Part shown: piece after piece, positions 48,596 to 60,147 of the stretch
Numbering within the stretch: position 1 is the first letter of the stretch
How the letters are laid out: each line of letters opens with the position of its first letter
From: Burkholderiales bacterium
GTDB lineage: Bacteria; Pseudomonadota; Gammaproteobacteria; Burkholderiales; SG8-39
NCBI GenBank assembly: GCA_027493935.1
Contig: JAOSJV010000001.1
Location: forward strand, 1,922,001-1,986,000
Direction of reading: 5' to 3'
Length of the DNA stretch: 64,000 nucleotides
The notes under the pieces: generated by a model
Told to the model about the DNA's origin: nothing
Seen by the model: the letters and a program-made list of their open reading frames with translations, nothing else
The model's database searches: none
Translations under genes and position numbers: made by a program

Positions 48596-51439
48596 ATGAG
48601 CGCGATGAAGCAGTTCCGGGCGAGCTCGTACCTCTTCGGCGGCAACGCCGCCTTCGTCGAGGAGCTCTACGAGTCGTACCTCGACAATCCGCAGTCGGTG
48701 CCCGAGACCTGGCGCGAGTACTTCGACAAGCTGCAGCTGGTGCCGGGCGGCGCCGAGGGCGGCTACGCCGGGCGCGACGTCGCGCACTCATCGGTGGTCG
48801 AATCGTTCGCGCAGCGCGCGCGCCAGGGCACGCTCGGCCGTGCCGCGGCGGGCGAGCGCGTCACCAGCCGCAAGCAGGTGTACGTGCTGCTGCTGATCGG
48901 CGCCTACCGCACGCTCGGCACGCGCTGGGCGCAGCTCGACCCGCTCAAGCGCATGCCGCGGCCGCAGATTGCCGAGCTCGAGCCGGTGTTCTACGACCTC
49001 ACCGACGCGGACATGGAAACGGTGTTCAACACCGGCACGCTGGTCGGCCCGGAGGAGGCGACGCTGCGCGAGATCCTGCAGATCCTGCGCGACACCTACA
49101 CCGGCGCGATCGGCGCCGAGTACATGTACATCTCGGATCCGGCGCAGAAGCGCTGGATCCAGAGCCGGCTCGAGCCGGTGCGCGGCAAGTTCAGCTTCGC
49201 CGCTGAGCAGAAGCGCCGCATCCTCGAACGGTTGACCGCGGCCGAGACGCTCGAGAAGTACCTCCACACGCGCTACGTCGGTCAGAAGCGCTTCTCGCTC
49301 GAGGGCGGCGAGACGCTGATCGCAGTGATGGACGAGATCGTGCAGCGCTCCGGCAGCCACGGCATCGAGGAGTTGGTGATCGGCATGGCGCACCGCGGCC
49401 GGCTGAACGTGCTGGTGAACACGCTCGGGCGCACGCCGAAGGACCTGTTCGCCGAGTTCGAGGGCAAGCGCGTCTCGGAGCTCTCCTCGGGCGACGTCAA
49501 GTACCACAACGGCTTCTCGTCGGACGTCTCGACCCCCGGTGGGCCGGTCCACCTCACGCTGGCGTTCAACCCGTCGCACCTCGAGATCGTGAACCCGGTC
49601 GTCGCTGGCTCGGTGCGCGCGCGCCAGCACCGGCGCAAGGATCTCACCGGCGAGCGCGTGCTCTCCCTCGTGCTGCACGGCGACGCCTCGTTTGCCGGAC
49701 AGGGTGTCGTGATGGAGACACTGAACCTGTCGCAGACGCGCGGCTTCTCGACCGGCGGCACGGTGCACATCATCGTGAACAATCAGATCGGGTTCACGAC
49801 CTCCGACACGCGCGACGCGCGCTCCACCACTTACTGCAGCGACGTCGCCAAGATGGTCGAGGCGCCGATCTTCCACGTGAACGCCGACGACCCCGAGGCG
49901 GCCCTGTTCGTGACGCAGCTTGCGATGGACTACCGCAAGGAGTTCAGGCGCGACGTCGTCATCGACCTGGTGTGCTTCCGCCGGCTCGGCCACAACGAGC
50001 AGGACGAGCCGTCGGTCACGCAGCCGCTGATGTACAAGAAGATCACCCAGCATCCCGGCACGCGGCGCGTCTACGCCGAGAAGCTCGCCGCCGAGGGCGT
50101 GCTCGCCGAGGGCGAGGCAGACCAGCTGATCGCGGGCTACCGGCAGGCGCTCGACGAGGGGCGGCACACCTCGAGCACGGTGCTCTCCAACTTCCAGCGC
50201 AAGTACGCGGTGGATTGGACGCCGTTCCAGAACACGAAGTGGACCGACCAGGCCGACACCTCGGTGCCGCTCGATGAGCTGAAGCGGCTCGCCGAGCGCG
50301 TGACCGCCGTGCCGGAGAACCTCAAGCTGCACCCGGCCGTGGAGCGCGTGATCGTCGCCCGCCGCGAGATGGGCAAGGGCAAGAAGATGCTCGACTGGGG
50401 CATGGGCGAGACGCTTGCCTACGCCTCGCTGCTCGTGTCGGGCTACGGCGTGCGGGTGTCGGGCCAGGATTCCGGCCGCGGCACGTTCGCACACCGGCAT
50501 GCCGTGCTGCACGACCAGAACCGCGAGCGATGGGACGCCGGAACCTACGTGCCGCTCTCGAACCTGCAGGAGAACCAGGCCGATTTCGTCGTCATCGACT
50601 CGGTGCTCTCGGAGGAGGCGGTCCTCGGCTTCGAGTACGGCTACGCCTGCGCCGAGCCGAACGAACTCGTGATCTGGGAGGCGCAGTTCGGCGACTTCGC
50701 GAACGGCGCCCAGGTCGTGATCGACCAGTTCATCACCTCGGGCGAAGCGAAATGGGGGCGCATGTGCGGGTTGGTGCTGATGCTGCCGCACGGCTACGAA
50801 GGCCAGGGGCCCGAGCACTCCTCGGCGCGCCTCGAGCGCTTCCTGCAGCTCACCGCCGAGCACAACATCCAGGTGTGCGTGCCGACCACTCCGGCGCAGA
50901 TCTTCCACGTACTGCGCCGGCAGATGCTGCGCCCGTTCCGCAAGCCGCTGGTGATCCTTACGCCCAAGTCGCTGCTGCGCAAGCCCGAGGCGGTGTCGAA
51001 CCTGCGCGAGCTCGCCAAGGGCGGCTTCCAGACCGTCATCGGCGAGATCGACGCGCTCGACCCGAAGGCGGTCACGCGGGTGGTCGCCTGCAGCGGCAAG
51101 GTCTACTACGATCTGCTGGCGGCGCGCCGCGAGCGGCGGCTCGACAACATCGTGATCGTCCGGGTCGAGCAGCTGTATCCGTTTCCGCACAAGCAGTTCG
51201 CCGCCGAGATCAAGCGCTATCCCGGCGCGTCCGAGGTGGTGTGGTGCCAGGAAGAGCCGCAGAACCAGGGCGCGTGGTACCAGAGCCAGCACTACCTGGT
51301 CGAGAACATCCGCACCGACCAGAGACTGCACTATGCGGGCCGTCCGTCCTCGGCGTCGCCGGCGGTGGGCTACACGGCCAAGCACAACGAGCAGCAGAAG
51401 AAGCTGGTCGACATGTCGCTCGGCCGCTTCAAGGGCTGA
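48596..51439 (+). CDS. sucA: 2-oxoglutarate dehydrogenase E1 component
   Basis: A 947-residue thiamin-diphosphate enzyme that decarboxylates 2-oxoglutarate. The N-terminal E2-binding region opens SSYLFGGNAAFVEELYESYL. Active-site His is in MAHRGRLNVLVN, the ThDP-binding segment is LHGDASFAGQG to VNNQIGFTT, and SGQDSGRGTFAHRHAV and CQEEPQNQGAWY lie in the C half. It is complete and in one frame, unlike its partners sucB and lpd in this sequence. The ATG is 13 bases after gltA. Confidence 0.95.
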   Translation: MSAMKQFRASSYLFGGNAAFVEELYESYLDNPQSVPETWREYFDKLQLVPGGAEGGYAGRDVAHSSVVESFAQRARQGTLGRAAAGERVTSRKQVYVLLLIGAYRTLGTRWAQLDPLKRMPRPQIAELEPVFYDLTDADMETVFNTGTLVGPEEATLREILQILRDTYTGAIGAEYMYISDPAQKRWIQSRLEPVRGKFSFAAEQKRRILERLTAAETLEKYLHTRYVGQKRFSLEGGETLIAVMDEIVQRSGSHGIEELVIGMAHRGRLNVLVNTLGRTPKDLFAEFEGKRVSELSSGDVKYHNGFSSDVSTPGGPVHLTLAFNPSHLEIVNPVVAGSVRARQHRRKDLTGERVLSLVLHGDASFAGQGVVMETLNLSQTRGFSTGGTVHIIVNNQIGFTTSDTRDARSTTYCSDVAKMVEAPIFHVNADDPEAALFVTQLAMDYRKEFRRDVVIDLVCFRRLGHNEQDEPSVTQPLMYKKITQHPGTRRVYAEKLAAEGVLAEGEADQLIAGYRQALDEGRHTSSTVLSNFQRKYAVDWTPFQNTKWTDQADTSVPLDELKRLAERVTAVPENLKLHPAVERVIVARREMGKGKKMLDWGMGETLAYASLLVSGYGVRVSGQDSGRGTFAHRHAVLHDQNRERWDAGTYVPLSNLQENQADFVVIDSVLSEEAVLGFEYGYACAEPNELVIWEAQFGDFANGAQVVIDQFITSGEAKWGRMCGLVLMLPHGYEGQGPEHSSARLERFLQLTAEHNIQVCVPTTPAQIFHVLRRQMLRPFRKPLVILTPKSLLRKPEAVSNLRELAKGGFQTVIGEIDALDPKAVTRVVACSGKVYYDLLAARRERRLDNIVIVRVEQLYPFPHKQFAAEIKRYPGASEVVWCQEEPQNQGAWYQSQHYLVENIRTDQRLHYAGRPSSASPAVGYTAKHNEQQKKLVDMSLGRFKG

Positions 51440-51540
51440 CCGCGCACGCCGAAAGGAGAGGCTAGACTTACCGACGGAGCAGGACGTCCACGGGACGAGC
51501 GGCGGCGGAGGCTCTGCGCGCCAGCCGCTCGAGTGATCCG

Positions 51541-51561
51541 GGCGCCGCCCGAGGCGGCGCC
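51541..51561. promoter_or_regulatory. Perfect GC-rich hairpin between sucA and sucB
   Basis: GGCGCCGCC (51541-51549), CGA and GGCGGCGCC (51553-51561) form a perfect hairpin in the 233-base gap between sucA and sucB. No T tract follows. It may partly terminate or stabilise the transcript; the gap is otherwise without a recognisable gene. Confidence 0.4.
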
Positions 51562-51672
51562 TCGGGCCGCCGGCGGTGGCTGCCTGCGGCCCGGTCCGCG
51601 CACCTTGGGTGCATCTGTTTGACACGCCGCGGCGAGGCCCGGCCGAACCCGGCGAAACGAATCGGAGCGATC

Positions 51673-52946
51673 ATGCTGGTCGAAGTGAAGGTGCCGCAGC
51701 TCTCGGAGTCGGTTTCCGAGGCGACGCTGCTCGCCTGGCGCAAGCAGGAAGGTGAGGCCGTCAAGCGCGACGAGAACCTCATCGAGATCGAGACGGACAA
51801 GGTGGTGCTCGAGCTGCCGGCACCCGCCGACGGCGTGCTCACCAAGATCATGAAGGGCGACGGCGGCTCGGTCGTCGCGGGCGAGACCATTGCCCAGATC
51901 GACACCGAGGCGAAGGCTGCCGTGGCGGGCGCCCCGGCCGCGGGCGTGCGCACCGAGCCCGCCGCCGTGCAGCCGACGCCTGCCCCGTCGCCCGAGACGG
52001 CGCGGACGGACGCGCGGCTGATGCCGGCCGCGCGCAAGCTGGTCGAAGAGGGCGGCGTCGATCCGACCAAGATCGCCGGCAGCGGCCGCGACGGGCGCGT
52101 CACCAAGGCGGACGTCATCGAGCAGACGAACCGCACCGCGGCGGACGCCCAGGCGGCGTCGCCGGCCGCTCCGGCTGCGCCGGCGGCGGGCAAGCCTCCG
52201 TTGCCGCCGGCGCCGACCCCCGCCGGACTCGAATCGTTGCTCGAGGGCCGCCCCGAGCAGCGGGTGCCGATGTCACGGCTGGCGCGCGCGTCGCCGAGCG
52301 CCTGGTGCAGTCGCAGCAGACCGCGGCGATCCTGACGACGTTCAACGAAGTGAACATGCAGTCGGTCATCGACCTGCGCAAGCGCTATGCCGAGCGGTTC
52401 GAAAAGGAGCACGGCGTGCGGCTCGGCTTCATGGGCTTCTTCGTCAAGGCTGCGGTGCACGCGCTGCGCAAGTTCCCGGTGATCAACGCCTCGATCGACG
52501 GCAACGACATCGTCTATCACGGCTACTTCGACATCGGGATCGCCGTCGGCAGCCCGCGCGGGCTGGTGGTCCCGATCCTGCGCGACGCCGACCAGCTTCC
52601 GCTGGCCGAGATCGAGAAGAAGGTCGCCGACTTCGGCAAGCGCGCACAGAGCGGCAAGCTCGGTATGGAGGAGCTCACCGGCGGCACGTTCTCGATTTCC
52701 AACGGCGGGGTGTTCGGCTCGATGCTCTCGACGCCGATCATCAACCCGCCGCAGAGCGCGATCCTCGGCATTCATGCTACCAAGGACCGCCCGGTCGTCG
52801 AGAACGGGCAGATCGCGGTCCGGCCGATGAACTATCTAGCGCTCTCGTACGACCATCGCATCATCGACGGCCGCGAGGCGGTGCTCGGCCTGGTCGCGAT
52901 CAAGCAAGCGCTGGAGGACCCGGCGCGGCTACTGCTCGACCTTTGA
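51673..52946 (+). CDS. sucB: Dihydrolipoamide succinyltransferase E2 component, one frameshift
   Basis: About 425 residues. The lipoyl domain ([19 protein letters not shown], lipoyl Lys in [10 protein letters not shown]) is followed by an Ala/Pro linker, the E1/E3-binding domain ([23 protein letters not shown], about 115-150), another linker and the catalytic domain ([15 protein letters not shown], active-site His and Asp in [12 protein letters not shown]). The frame breaks at about 52280-52290 in a GCGCGCG stretch, where one base is missing; the expected [15 protein letters not shown] spans it. It transfers succinyl groups to CoA. Confidence 0.9.
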
Positions 52947-52963
52947 CGCGAAGGCGTGAGGAC

Positions 52964-54562
<1,599 letters not shown>

Positions 54563-54580
54563 TGAGCGTTGTCGTCGCGC

Positions 54581-55798
54581 ATGCACGACGGCACCCTAGA
54601 GGAAGCGCATCAGGCGCAGCTGCGGCCGATCGGCGGCAGCGTGTTCGACGCGGCGGAGTACACCGAACCAGCCAAGCGGCTGCCGGTGACGGTGCTCGAG
54701 TACTACCGCGACGCCCTGGCGCGGCGCGGTTTCGTCGCCGACGACTCGCAGTACGCCGCGGTGCAGCGGCTGCAGCGCATCTACGAGCAGTGGGCAGCCT
54801 ACAAGGGCAAGCGCAGCTCGGCGCTGCGCCGCCTGGTGGTCAAGCCGCCGCTCCCGCGCGGCGTCTATCTGTGGGGCGGGGTCGGGCGCGGCAAGAGCTT
54901 CCTGATGGACAGCTTCTACCTGACCGTCCCGCTGGTGCGCAAGCGCCGGGTGCATTTCCACCATTTCATGCGCGACGTGCACCGCGAGATGGAGAATCTC
55001 AGGGGGCGCGAGGACCCGCTCGACGCGGTGGCGTGGCGCATCGCGAAGCGCTACCGGCTGATCTGCTTCGACGAGTTCCACGTGAACGACATCGCCGATG
55101 CGATGATCCTCGGCCGCCTGCTCGAGCGGACGATGGCGCGCGGCGTAGTCTACTGCATGACCTCGAACTACCACCCCGACCAGCTCTATCGCCACGGTCT
55201 GAAGCGCGACCGCTTCATGCCGACGATCGCGCTCCTCAAGGAGCGCCTGGACGTGGTGCACGTCGAGAGCGGCGTCGACTACCGCCGGCGGGCGCTGGAG
55301 CACGTCGAGATCTTCCACGCGCCGCTCGGCCCGGAGGCCGACCGCGCGCTCGCCGCCGCGTTCGAGCAGCTGAAGGACGTAGAGGAGGAGCATCACGAGC
55401 TCGACGTCGAGGAACGGGTCATTCCCTACGTCCGGCGCGCCGGCGGCGTGGTGTGGTTCGGCTTCGAGGACCTGTGTGGCGGGCCGCGCTCGCAGCTCGA
55501 CTACCTCGACCTCGCGAAGCGGTTCCACACGGTGCTGCTCGCCGGCGTGCCGCGTATGGGACCGGCAAACGCCGACCAGGCGCGCCGTTTCACGCTGCTG
55601 GTCGACGTCTTCTACGAGGCGAAGGTGAAGCTCGTCGTCTCGGCCGCCGCGCCGGAGGACGAGCTCTACCGCGAGGGCGTGCTCGCGCACGAGTTCCAGC
55701 GCACGGCGAGCCGGCTGGCGGAGATGCGCACGAAGGAGTACCTTGCCCAGCACCGGCGCTCGGAGGCGGCGACCGGAGCGGTCGCGGCATCCGGCTGA
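54581..55798 (+). CDS. zapE: Cell-division ATPase ZapE (AFG1-like)
   Basis: A 405-residue AFG1/ZapE-family AAA-like ATPase. Walker A is GGVGRGKSFLMD (about 99-110), Walker B is LICFDEFHVND, sensor-like MTSNYHPDQLY follows, and the family end has FEDLCGGPRSQLDYLDLAKRF. ZapE in E. coli modulates the FtsZ ring. ATG 54581 is used; a TTG at 54569 would add four residues. Placement right after lpd is usual in betaproteobacteria. Confidence 0.88.
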   Translation: MHDGTLEEAHQAQLRPIGGSVFDAAEYTEPAKRLPVTVLEYYRDALARRGFVADDSQYAAVQRLQRIYEQWAAYKGKRSSALRRLVVKPPLPRGVYLWGGVGRGKSFLMDSFYLTVPLVRKRRVHFHHFMRDVHREMENLRGREDPLDAVAWRIAKRYRLICFDEFHVNDIADAMILGRLLERTMARGVVYCMTSNYHPDQLYRHGLKRDRFMPTIALLKERLDVVHVESGVDYRRRALEHVEIFHAPLGPEADRALAAAFEQLKDVEEEHHELDVEERVIPYVRRAGGVVWFGFEDLCGGPRSQLDYLDLAKRFHTVLLAGVPRMGPANADQARRFTLLVDVFYEAKVKLVVSAAAPEDELYREGVLAHEFQRTASRLAEMRTKEYLAQHRRSEAATGAVAASG

Positions 55799-55832
55799 CG
55801 GGCGAAGCGCAGGCAAGAGGAGGCATCCCGGC

Positions 55833-56826
55833 ATGGAGAAGTTCAAGGTCTATCGGCTGCGCGAGGCCGACAAGAGGGTAGTCGCGGGCTTCGAGGAGGC
55901 GACGATCGACGAACTCGATCCGGGCGAGGTCGTGGTGCGCGTCGCCTATTCGAGCGTGAACTACAAGGACGCGCTCGCCGCGACCGGCAAGGGGCGCATC
56001 ATCCGGCGCTTCCCGTGCATCGGCGGGATCGACCTCGCCGGGACCGTCGTCGGCTCGGGCGATGCGCGCTTCACGAAGGGCGACGCGGTGATCGCAACGA
56101 GCTACGACATCGGGGTCGCACACGACGGCGGGTTCGCCGAGTACGCGCGCGTGCCGGCCGACTGGGTCGTGCCGATGCCGAAGGGGATGACGCTCAAGGA
56201 CGCGATGGCGCTCGGCACTGCCGGCTTCACCGCCGGGCTCGCGGTCGCGCGCATGGAGCACGAGGGGGCTGCGCCCGGGCAAGGGGCCGGTGATCGTGAG
56301 CGGCGCGACCGGCGGCGTCGGCAGCATCGCAATCGACATCCTCGCCGGGCTGGGGCACCGGGTGGTCGCGCTCACCGGCAAGGCGGGCGAAGCCGACTAC
56401 CTGAAGTCGCTGGGCGCGGCCGAGGTCTTGGCGCGCGCGAACCTGGACCTCGCGAAGATCAAGCCGCTTGACAAGGCGACCTGGGCGGGCGCCGTCGACA
56501 ACCTCGGTGGCGACGTACTCGCGTGGATGGCGAGCACGATGCAGATCGGCGCGCCGATCGCGGCGGTGGGGCTCGCCGCGAGCATGTCGCTCAACACCAC
56601 GGTGGCGCCGTTCATCCTGCGTGGGGTGAGCCTGCTCGGCGTCGACTCGGTGAACTGCGAGATGCCGGTGCGGCAGCGGGTGTGGGCACGCCTGGCCGGC
56701 GACATGCGGCCACGGCACCTGTCGGCCGCGACACGGACGGTGCCGTTCGACGCGCTGCCGACCGTGTTCGAGGACTTCATCGAGGCGCGGGTCAAAGGCC
56801 GCATTGTGGTGGACATGGCCGCGTAG
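55833..56826 (+). CDS. acuI: AcuI/YhdH-type acryloyl-CoA reductase (zinc-free MDR family), one frameshift
   Basis: About 331 residues. The N-terminal GroES-like part has VAYSSVNYKDALAATGKG and GGIDLAGTVVGSG. The nucleotide-binding part has VIVSGATGGVGSIAIDILAGLG and the family block LRGVSLLGVDSV. The frame breaks in the G5 run 56264-56268; dropping one G reads HEGLRPGKGPVIVSG. AcuI reduces acryloyl-CoA to propionyl-CoA with NADPH. Its place next to a propionyl-CoA synthetase gene supports that role, although YhdH-type quinone reductase activity is possible. Confidence 0.8.
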
Positions 56827-56946
56827 GCGCGCCGCCGCGGGACGGCCGCGCCGCTTTGACATGGCTCAATGCGGGGCGGCGGCGCGCGGCGAGAATCGAA
56901 GGTTGCCGGCGCGCGAGGCCGCGCCGGCCGGAACGAGGAGGAAGCG

Positions 56947-58851
56947 ATGGGCACGACATACCGCGCGTTCTACGAACGCTCGATCAAGGATCCGGAAGGG
57001 TTCTGGGCCGAGCAGGCGAAGCTCGTCGACTGGGCGAAACCCTTCACGAAGGTGCTGGACTACAGCCGGCCGCCGTTCGCAAGATGGTTCGTCGGCGGCG
57101 AGACCAACCTCTGCCACAACGCGGTCGATCGCCATCTCGCGGCGCGCGGCGCGCAGAAGGCGCTGGCGTACCTGTCCACCGAGGTGAACGAGGAGCGGAG
57201 CTTCACCTTCGCCGAGCTGCACGCCGAGGTGCAGCGGGTCGCGGCAATGATGCAGAGCCTCGGTGTGCGCAAGGGCGACCGGGTCATCGTCTACATGCCG
57301 ATGATCCCGGAGGCGTGCTTCACGATCCTCGCCTGCGCGCGGATCGGCGCGATCCACTCGGTTGTGTTCGGCGGATTCGCTGCGAACAGCCTGGCCGCAC
57401 GCATCGACGACGCCCGGCCGAGGCTCATGATCACCGCCGACGGGGGAATGCGCGCTGGCAAGAGCGTCCTGTACAAGCAGCTGGTCGACGAGTCGCTGCG
57501 CCTGGCGAAGCACCCGCCCGAGAAGGTGGTGATCTTCGACCGTGGACTCGACAAGAACATGGCGCGCACGGCCGGGCGCGACCTCGACTACGCCGAGCTG
57601 CGCGAGAAGTACATGGACGCGAAGGTGCCGGTGACGTGGCTGGAGTCGAACGAGCCGTCCTACATCCTGTACACGTCCGGCACCACCGGCAAGCCGAAGG
57701 GCGTGCAGCGCGACGTCGGCGGCTACGCCGTCGCGCTCGCGGCGTCGATGAAGCACATCTACTGCGGCGAGCCGGGCGAGACGATGTTCACCACCAGCGA
57801 CATCGGCTGGGTCGTCGGCCACTCCTACATCATCTACGGCCCGCTGATCGCCGGCATGACCACGATCATGTACGAGGGCGTGCCGATCCGACCCGACCCG
57901 GGGATCTGGTGGAAGATCGTGCAGGACCACAAGGCCTCGGTGATGTTCTCGGCGCCGACCGCGATTCGCGTGCTCAAGAAGAGCGACGTCTCGTACATGA
58001 AGAAGTACGACCTGTCGAACCTCAAGCACCTGTTCCTCGCCGGTGAGCCGCTCGACGAGCCGACCCATCGCTGGATCATGGAGTCGCTCGGCCGACCGGT
58101 CTACGACCACTACTGGCAGACCGAGACCGGCTGGCCGATGCTGACCGCGGTGCCGGGCATCGAGAAGACCGAGATCAAGTTCGGCAGCCCTTCTTTCCCG
58201 GCGTTCGGCTACGACCTGCAGCTGCTGCGCGAGGCCGACGCCTCGGAGGCCGGCGTCGACGAGAAGGCGGTGGTCGGCGTCGTGCCGCCGCTGCCGCCGG
58301 GCTGCCTGTCGACGGTGTGGGGCGACGACGAGCGATTCGTCAAGACCTACTTCAGCGGGTTCGGCGGCAAGCTGATCTATTCCTCATTCGACTGGGGCCT
58401 GCGCGACAAGGACGGCTACTACTTCATTCTCGGACGCACCGACGACGTGATCAACGTCGCCGGCCACCGGCTCGGCACGCGCGAGATCGAGGAGGCGGTC
58501 AGCATGCACCCGGCGATCGCGGAGTGCGCGGTGGTCGGCGTGAGCGACCAGGTCAAGGGGCAGATGCCGCTCGCGTTCGCGGTGGTGAAGGATCCGGCGC
58601 GGATCGCGAGCGCCGAGAGCCGGGCTTCCCTCGAAAAGGAGGTCATGAAGACCGTCGACGACGCGATCGGCGCAATCGCGCGTCCGCGGCACATCCACTT
58701 CGTGACGCTGCTGCCGAAGACGCGCTCGGGCAAGACGCTGCGCCGGTCGATCCAGGCGCTCGCCGAAGGGCGCGATCCGGGCGACCTGACCACGATCGAG
58801 GATCCGGGCGCGCTGGAGCAGATCAAAGCGGCGCTGGGCGGCGCCCGATAG
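56947..58851 (+). CDS. prpE: Propionyl-CoA synthetase
   Basis: A 634-residue acetate/propionate-CoA ligase. It opens TTYRAFYERSIKDPEGFWAE; the P-loop is YTSGTTGKPKG, substrate-pocket region DIGWVVGHSYIIYG and YWQTETGWP follow, and the regulatory/catalytic Lys is in PKTRSGKTLRRS. Lack of the acetyl-CoA synthetase N terminus and the HYWQTETGWP form fit PrpE. ATG 56947 follows a strong AACGAGGAGGAAGCG site; a longer open frame exists but lacks support. It stands 120 bases after acuI, so the two may serve propionate/acrylate use. Confidence 0.9.
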   Translation: MGTTYRAFYERSIKDPEGFWAEQAKLVDWAKPFTKVLDYSRPPFARWFVGGETNLCHNAVDRHLAARGAQKALAYLSTEVNEERSFTFAELHAEVQRVAAMMQSLGVRKGDRVIVYMPMIPEACFTILACARIGAIHSVVFGGFAANSLAARIDDARPRLMITADGGMRAGKSVLYKQLVDESLRLAKHPPEKVVIFDRGLDKNMARTAGRDLDYAELREKYMDAKVPVTWLESNEPSYILYTSGTTGKPKGVQRDVGGYAVALAASMKHIYCGEPGETMFTTSDIGWVVGHSYIIYGPLIAGMTTIMYEGVPIRPDPGIWWKIVQDHKASVMFSAPTAIRVLKKSDVSYMKKYDLSNLKHLFLAGEPLDEPTHRWIMESLGRPVYDHYWQTETGWPMLTAVPGIEKTEIKFGSPSFPAFGYDLQLLREADASEAGVDEKAVVGVVPPLPPGCLSTVWGDDERFVKTYFSGFGGKLIYSSFDWGLRDKDGYYFILGRTDDVINVAGHRLGTREIEEAVSMHPAIAECAVVGVSDQVKGQMPLAFAVVKDPARIASAESRASLEKEVMKTVDDAIGAIARPRHIHFVTLLPKTRSGKTLRRSIQALAEGRDPGDLTTIEDPGALEQIKAALGGAR

Positions 58852-58921
58852 CGCGGGGGCGGCGGCGCGCGGGGCCGCGCTTGCGTACAATGCGGCCCCG
58901 GAGCAACTCTCGTCGAAGCAC

Positions 58922-59416
58922 ATGAACCGCAACGGCAAGCCGGTCGCACGCATGAACGGCGCGAAGCGCGCGAAACCGCTCTACTTCGTGCGCAGGTCCG
59001 GGATCCACGGGCGCGGCGTCTTCGCCGCCCGGGGCATCCGCAAGGGCACCCGCATCATCGAGTACAAGGGCGAGCGCGTGACCCACGCCGAGGTCGACCG
59101 CCGCTATGCCGATGTCCCGGACACCGACAACCACACGTTCCTGTTCGAACTCGATGACCGGTGGGTCATCGACGCCGGCGTGCGCGGCAACGCCGCGCGC
59201 TGGATCAACCACGGCTGCAGCCCGAACTGCGAGACGGTGGAAGATGATGGCAGGATCTTCATCGAGGCCACCCGCGACATCCAGGTCGGCGAGGAGCTGA
59301 CCTACGACTACAACATCACGCTCGAGGAGCGCCATTCTCCGCGCATGAAGCGCATCTGGGCGTGCCTGTGCGGGGCGCGCCGCTGCCGCGGGACGATGCT
59401 TGCACGCAAGCGCTGA
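58922..59416 (+). CDS. SET-domain protein lysine methyltransferase
   Basis: A 164-residue compact SET protein. SET motifs: GIHGRGVFAARGIRKGTRII (SAM-binding start), the catalytic core RWINHGCSPNCE, the Tyr of EELTYDYNIT, and a post-SET-like CLCGARRCRG with Cys for zinc. Bacterial SET proteins of this size exist in Burkholderiales and chlamydiae, and some methylate histone-like proteins; the target here is unknown. The basic N-terminal 20 residues could contact DNA. ATG 58922 is used; ATG 58952 is a possible alternative. Confidence 0.82.
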   Translation: MNRNGKPVARMNGAKRAKPLYFVRRSGIHGRGVFAARGIRKGTRIIEYKGERVTHAEVDRRYADVPDTDNHTFLFELDDRWVIDAGVRGNAARWINHGCSPNCETVEDDGRIFIEATRDIQVGEELTYDYNITLEERHSPRMKRIWACLCGARRCRGTMLARKR

Positions 59417-59451
59417 GCAAGCCGCACCGACCATCAACCAGGAGAGGCAGG

Positions 59452-60141
59452 ATGATCTTCACACCGCCGGGGCAGATCCCGCAGGCCGGGCCGGAGTACC
59501 TGGCCGCGACGCGATTCATGGACTTCGACGCTCCGCAGGTGCGCGCGTTCGCCGAGGCGGCGGTCGGCGGCGAGACCAGTGCAGTGGGCAAGGCAGTGCG
59601 GCTCTTCTACGCGGTGCGCGACCGGATCCGCTACGACCCGTTCTCGATGCGGCTCGATGCGGCCACCTACGTCGCGAGCCATGTGCTCGCCACCGGCTCT
59701 GCATTCTGCCTGCCCAAGGCAGTCCTGCTCGCCGCGAGCCTGCGTGCCGTCGGCATACACGCGGGCATCGGCCTGTCCGACGTGGTGAACCATCTCACGA
59801 CCGAGAAGCTCAAGGCGCGCTTGGGCGGCAAGACCTACTTCATGCATCACGGCTACGCGGTGGTGCTGCTCGACGGCGCTTGGGTGAAAGCCGCCCCGGC
59901 GTTCAACATCGAGCTCTGCGCGCGCTTCGGCGTGCATCCGACCGAGTTCGACGGCCGCTCGGATGCGCTGTTCCAGGAGTTCGACGCCGCCGACCGCCGG
60001 CACATGGAGTACGTGAAAGACCACGGCGTGTGGTCGGATTTCCCCTTCGAGCGGGTGGTGGCGGACTTCCGCGCGTTCTACCCGCCGATGGCGTTCGGCG
60101 AGGAGGGCGAGCGCTTCGAGGACGGCGCCCCGGTGCGCTGA
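59452..60141 (+). CDS. Transglutaminase-like cysteine protease family protein
   Basis: A 229-residue protein with the transglutaminase-like fold. Nucleophile Cys is in ATGSAFCLPKAVLLAASLRA (about 84), followed by the His in YFMHHGYAVVLLDG and an Asp after the AAPAFN block. Such bacterial proteins act as peptidases or amidases; the substrate is unknown. It has no signal peptide. ATG 59452 has GGAGAGGCAGG upstream. It begins 35 bases after the SET gene and ends six bases before the convergent UPF0114 gene. Confidence 0.78.
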   Translation: MIFTPPGQIPQAGPEYLAATRFMDFDAPQVRAFAEAAVGGETSAVGKAVRLFYAVRDRIRYDPFSMRLDAATYVASHVLATGSAFCLPKAVLLAASLRAVGIHAGIGLSDVVNHLTTEKLKARLGGKTYFMHHGYAVVLLDGAWVKAAPAFNIELCARFGVHPTEFDGRSDALFQEFDAADRRHMEYVKDHGVWSDFPFERVVADFRAFYPPMAFGEEGERFEDGAPVR

Positions 60142-60147
60142 TGCCGG

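Noticed and set aside
51541..51561. Rho-independent terminator between sucA and sucB
   Set aside because: The hairpin is perfect but no T tract follows on the transcript side, and the genes are expected to be expressed together.
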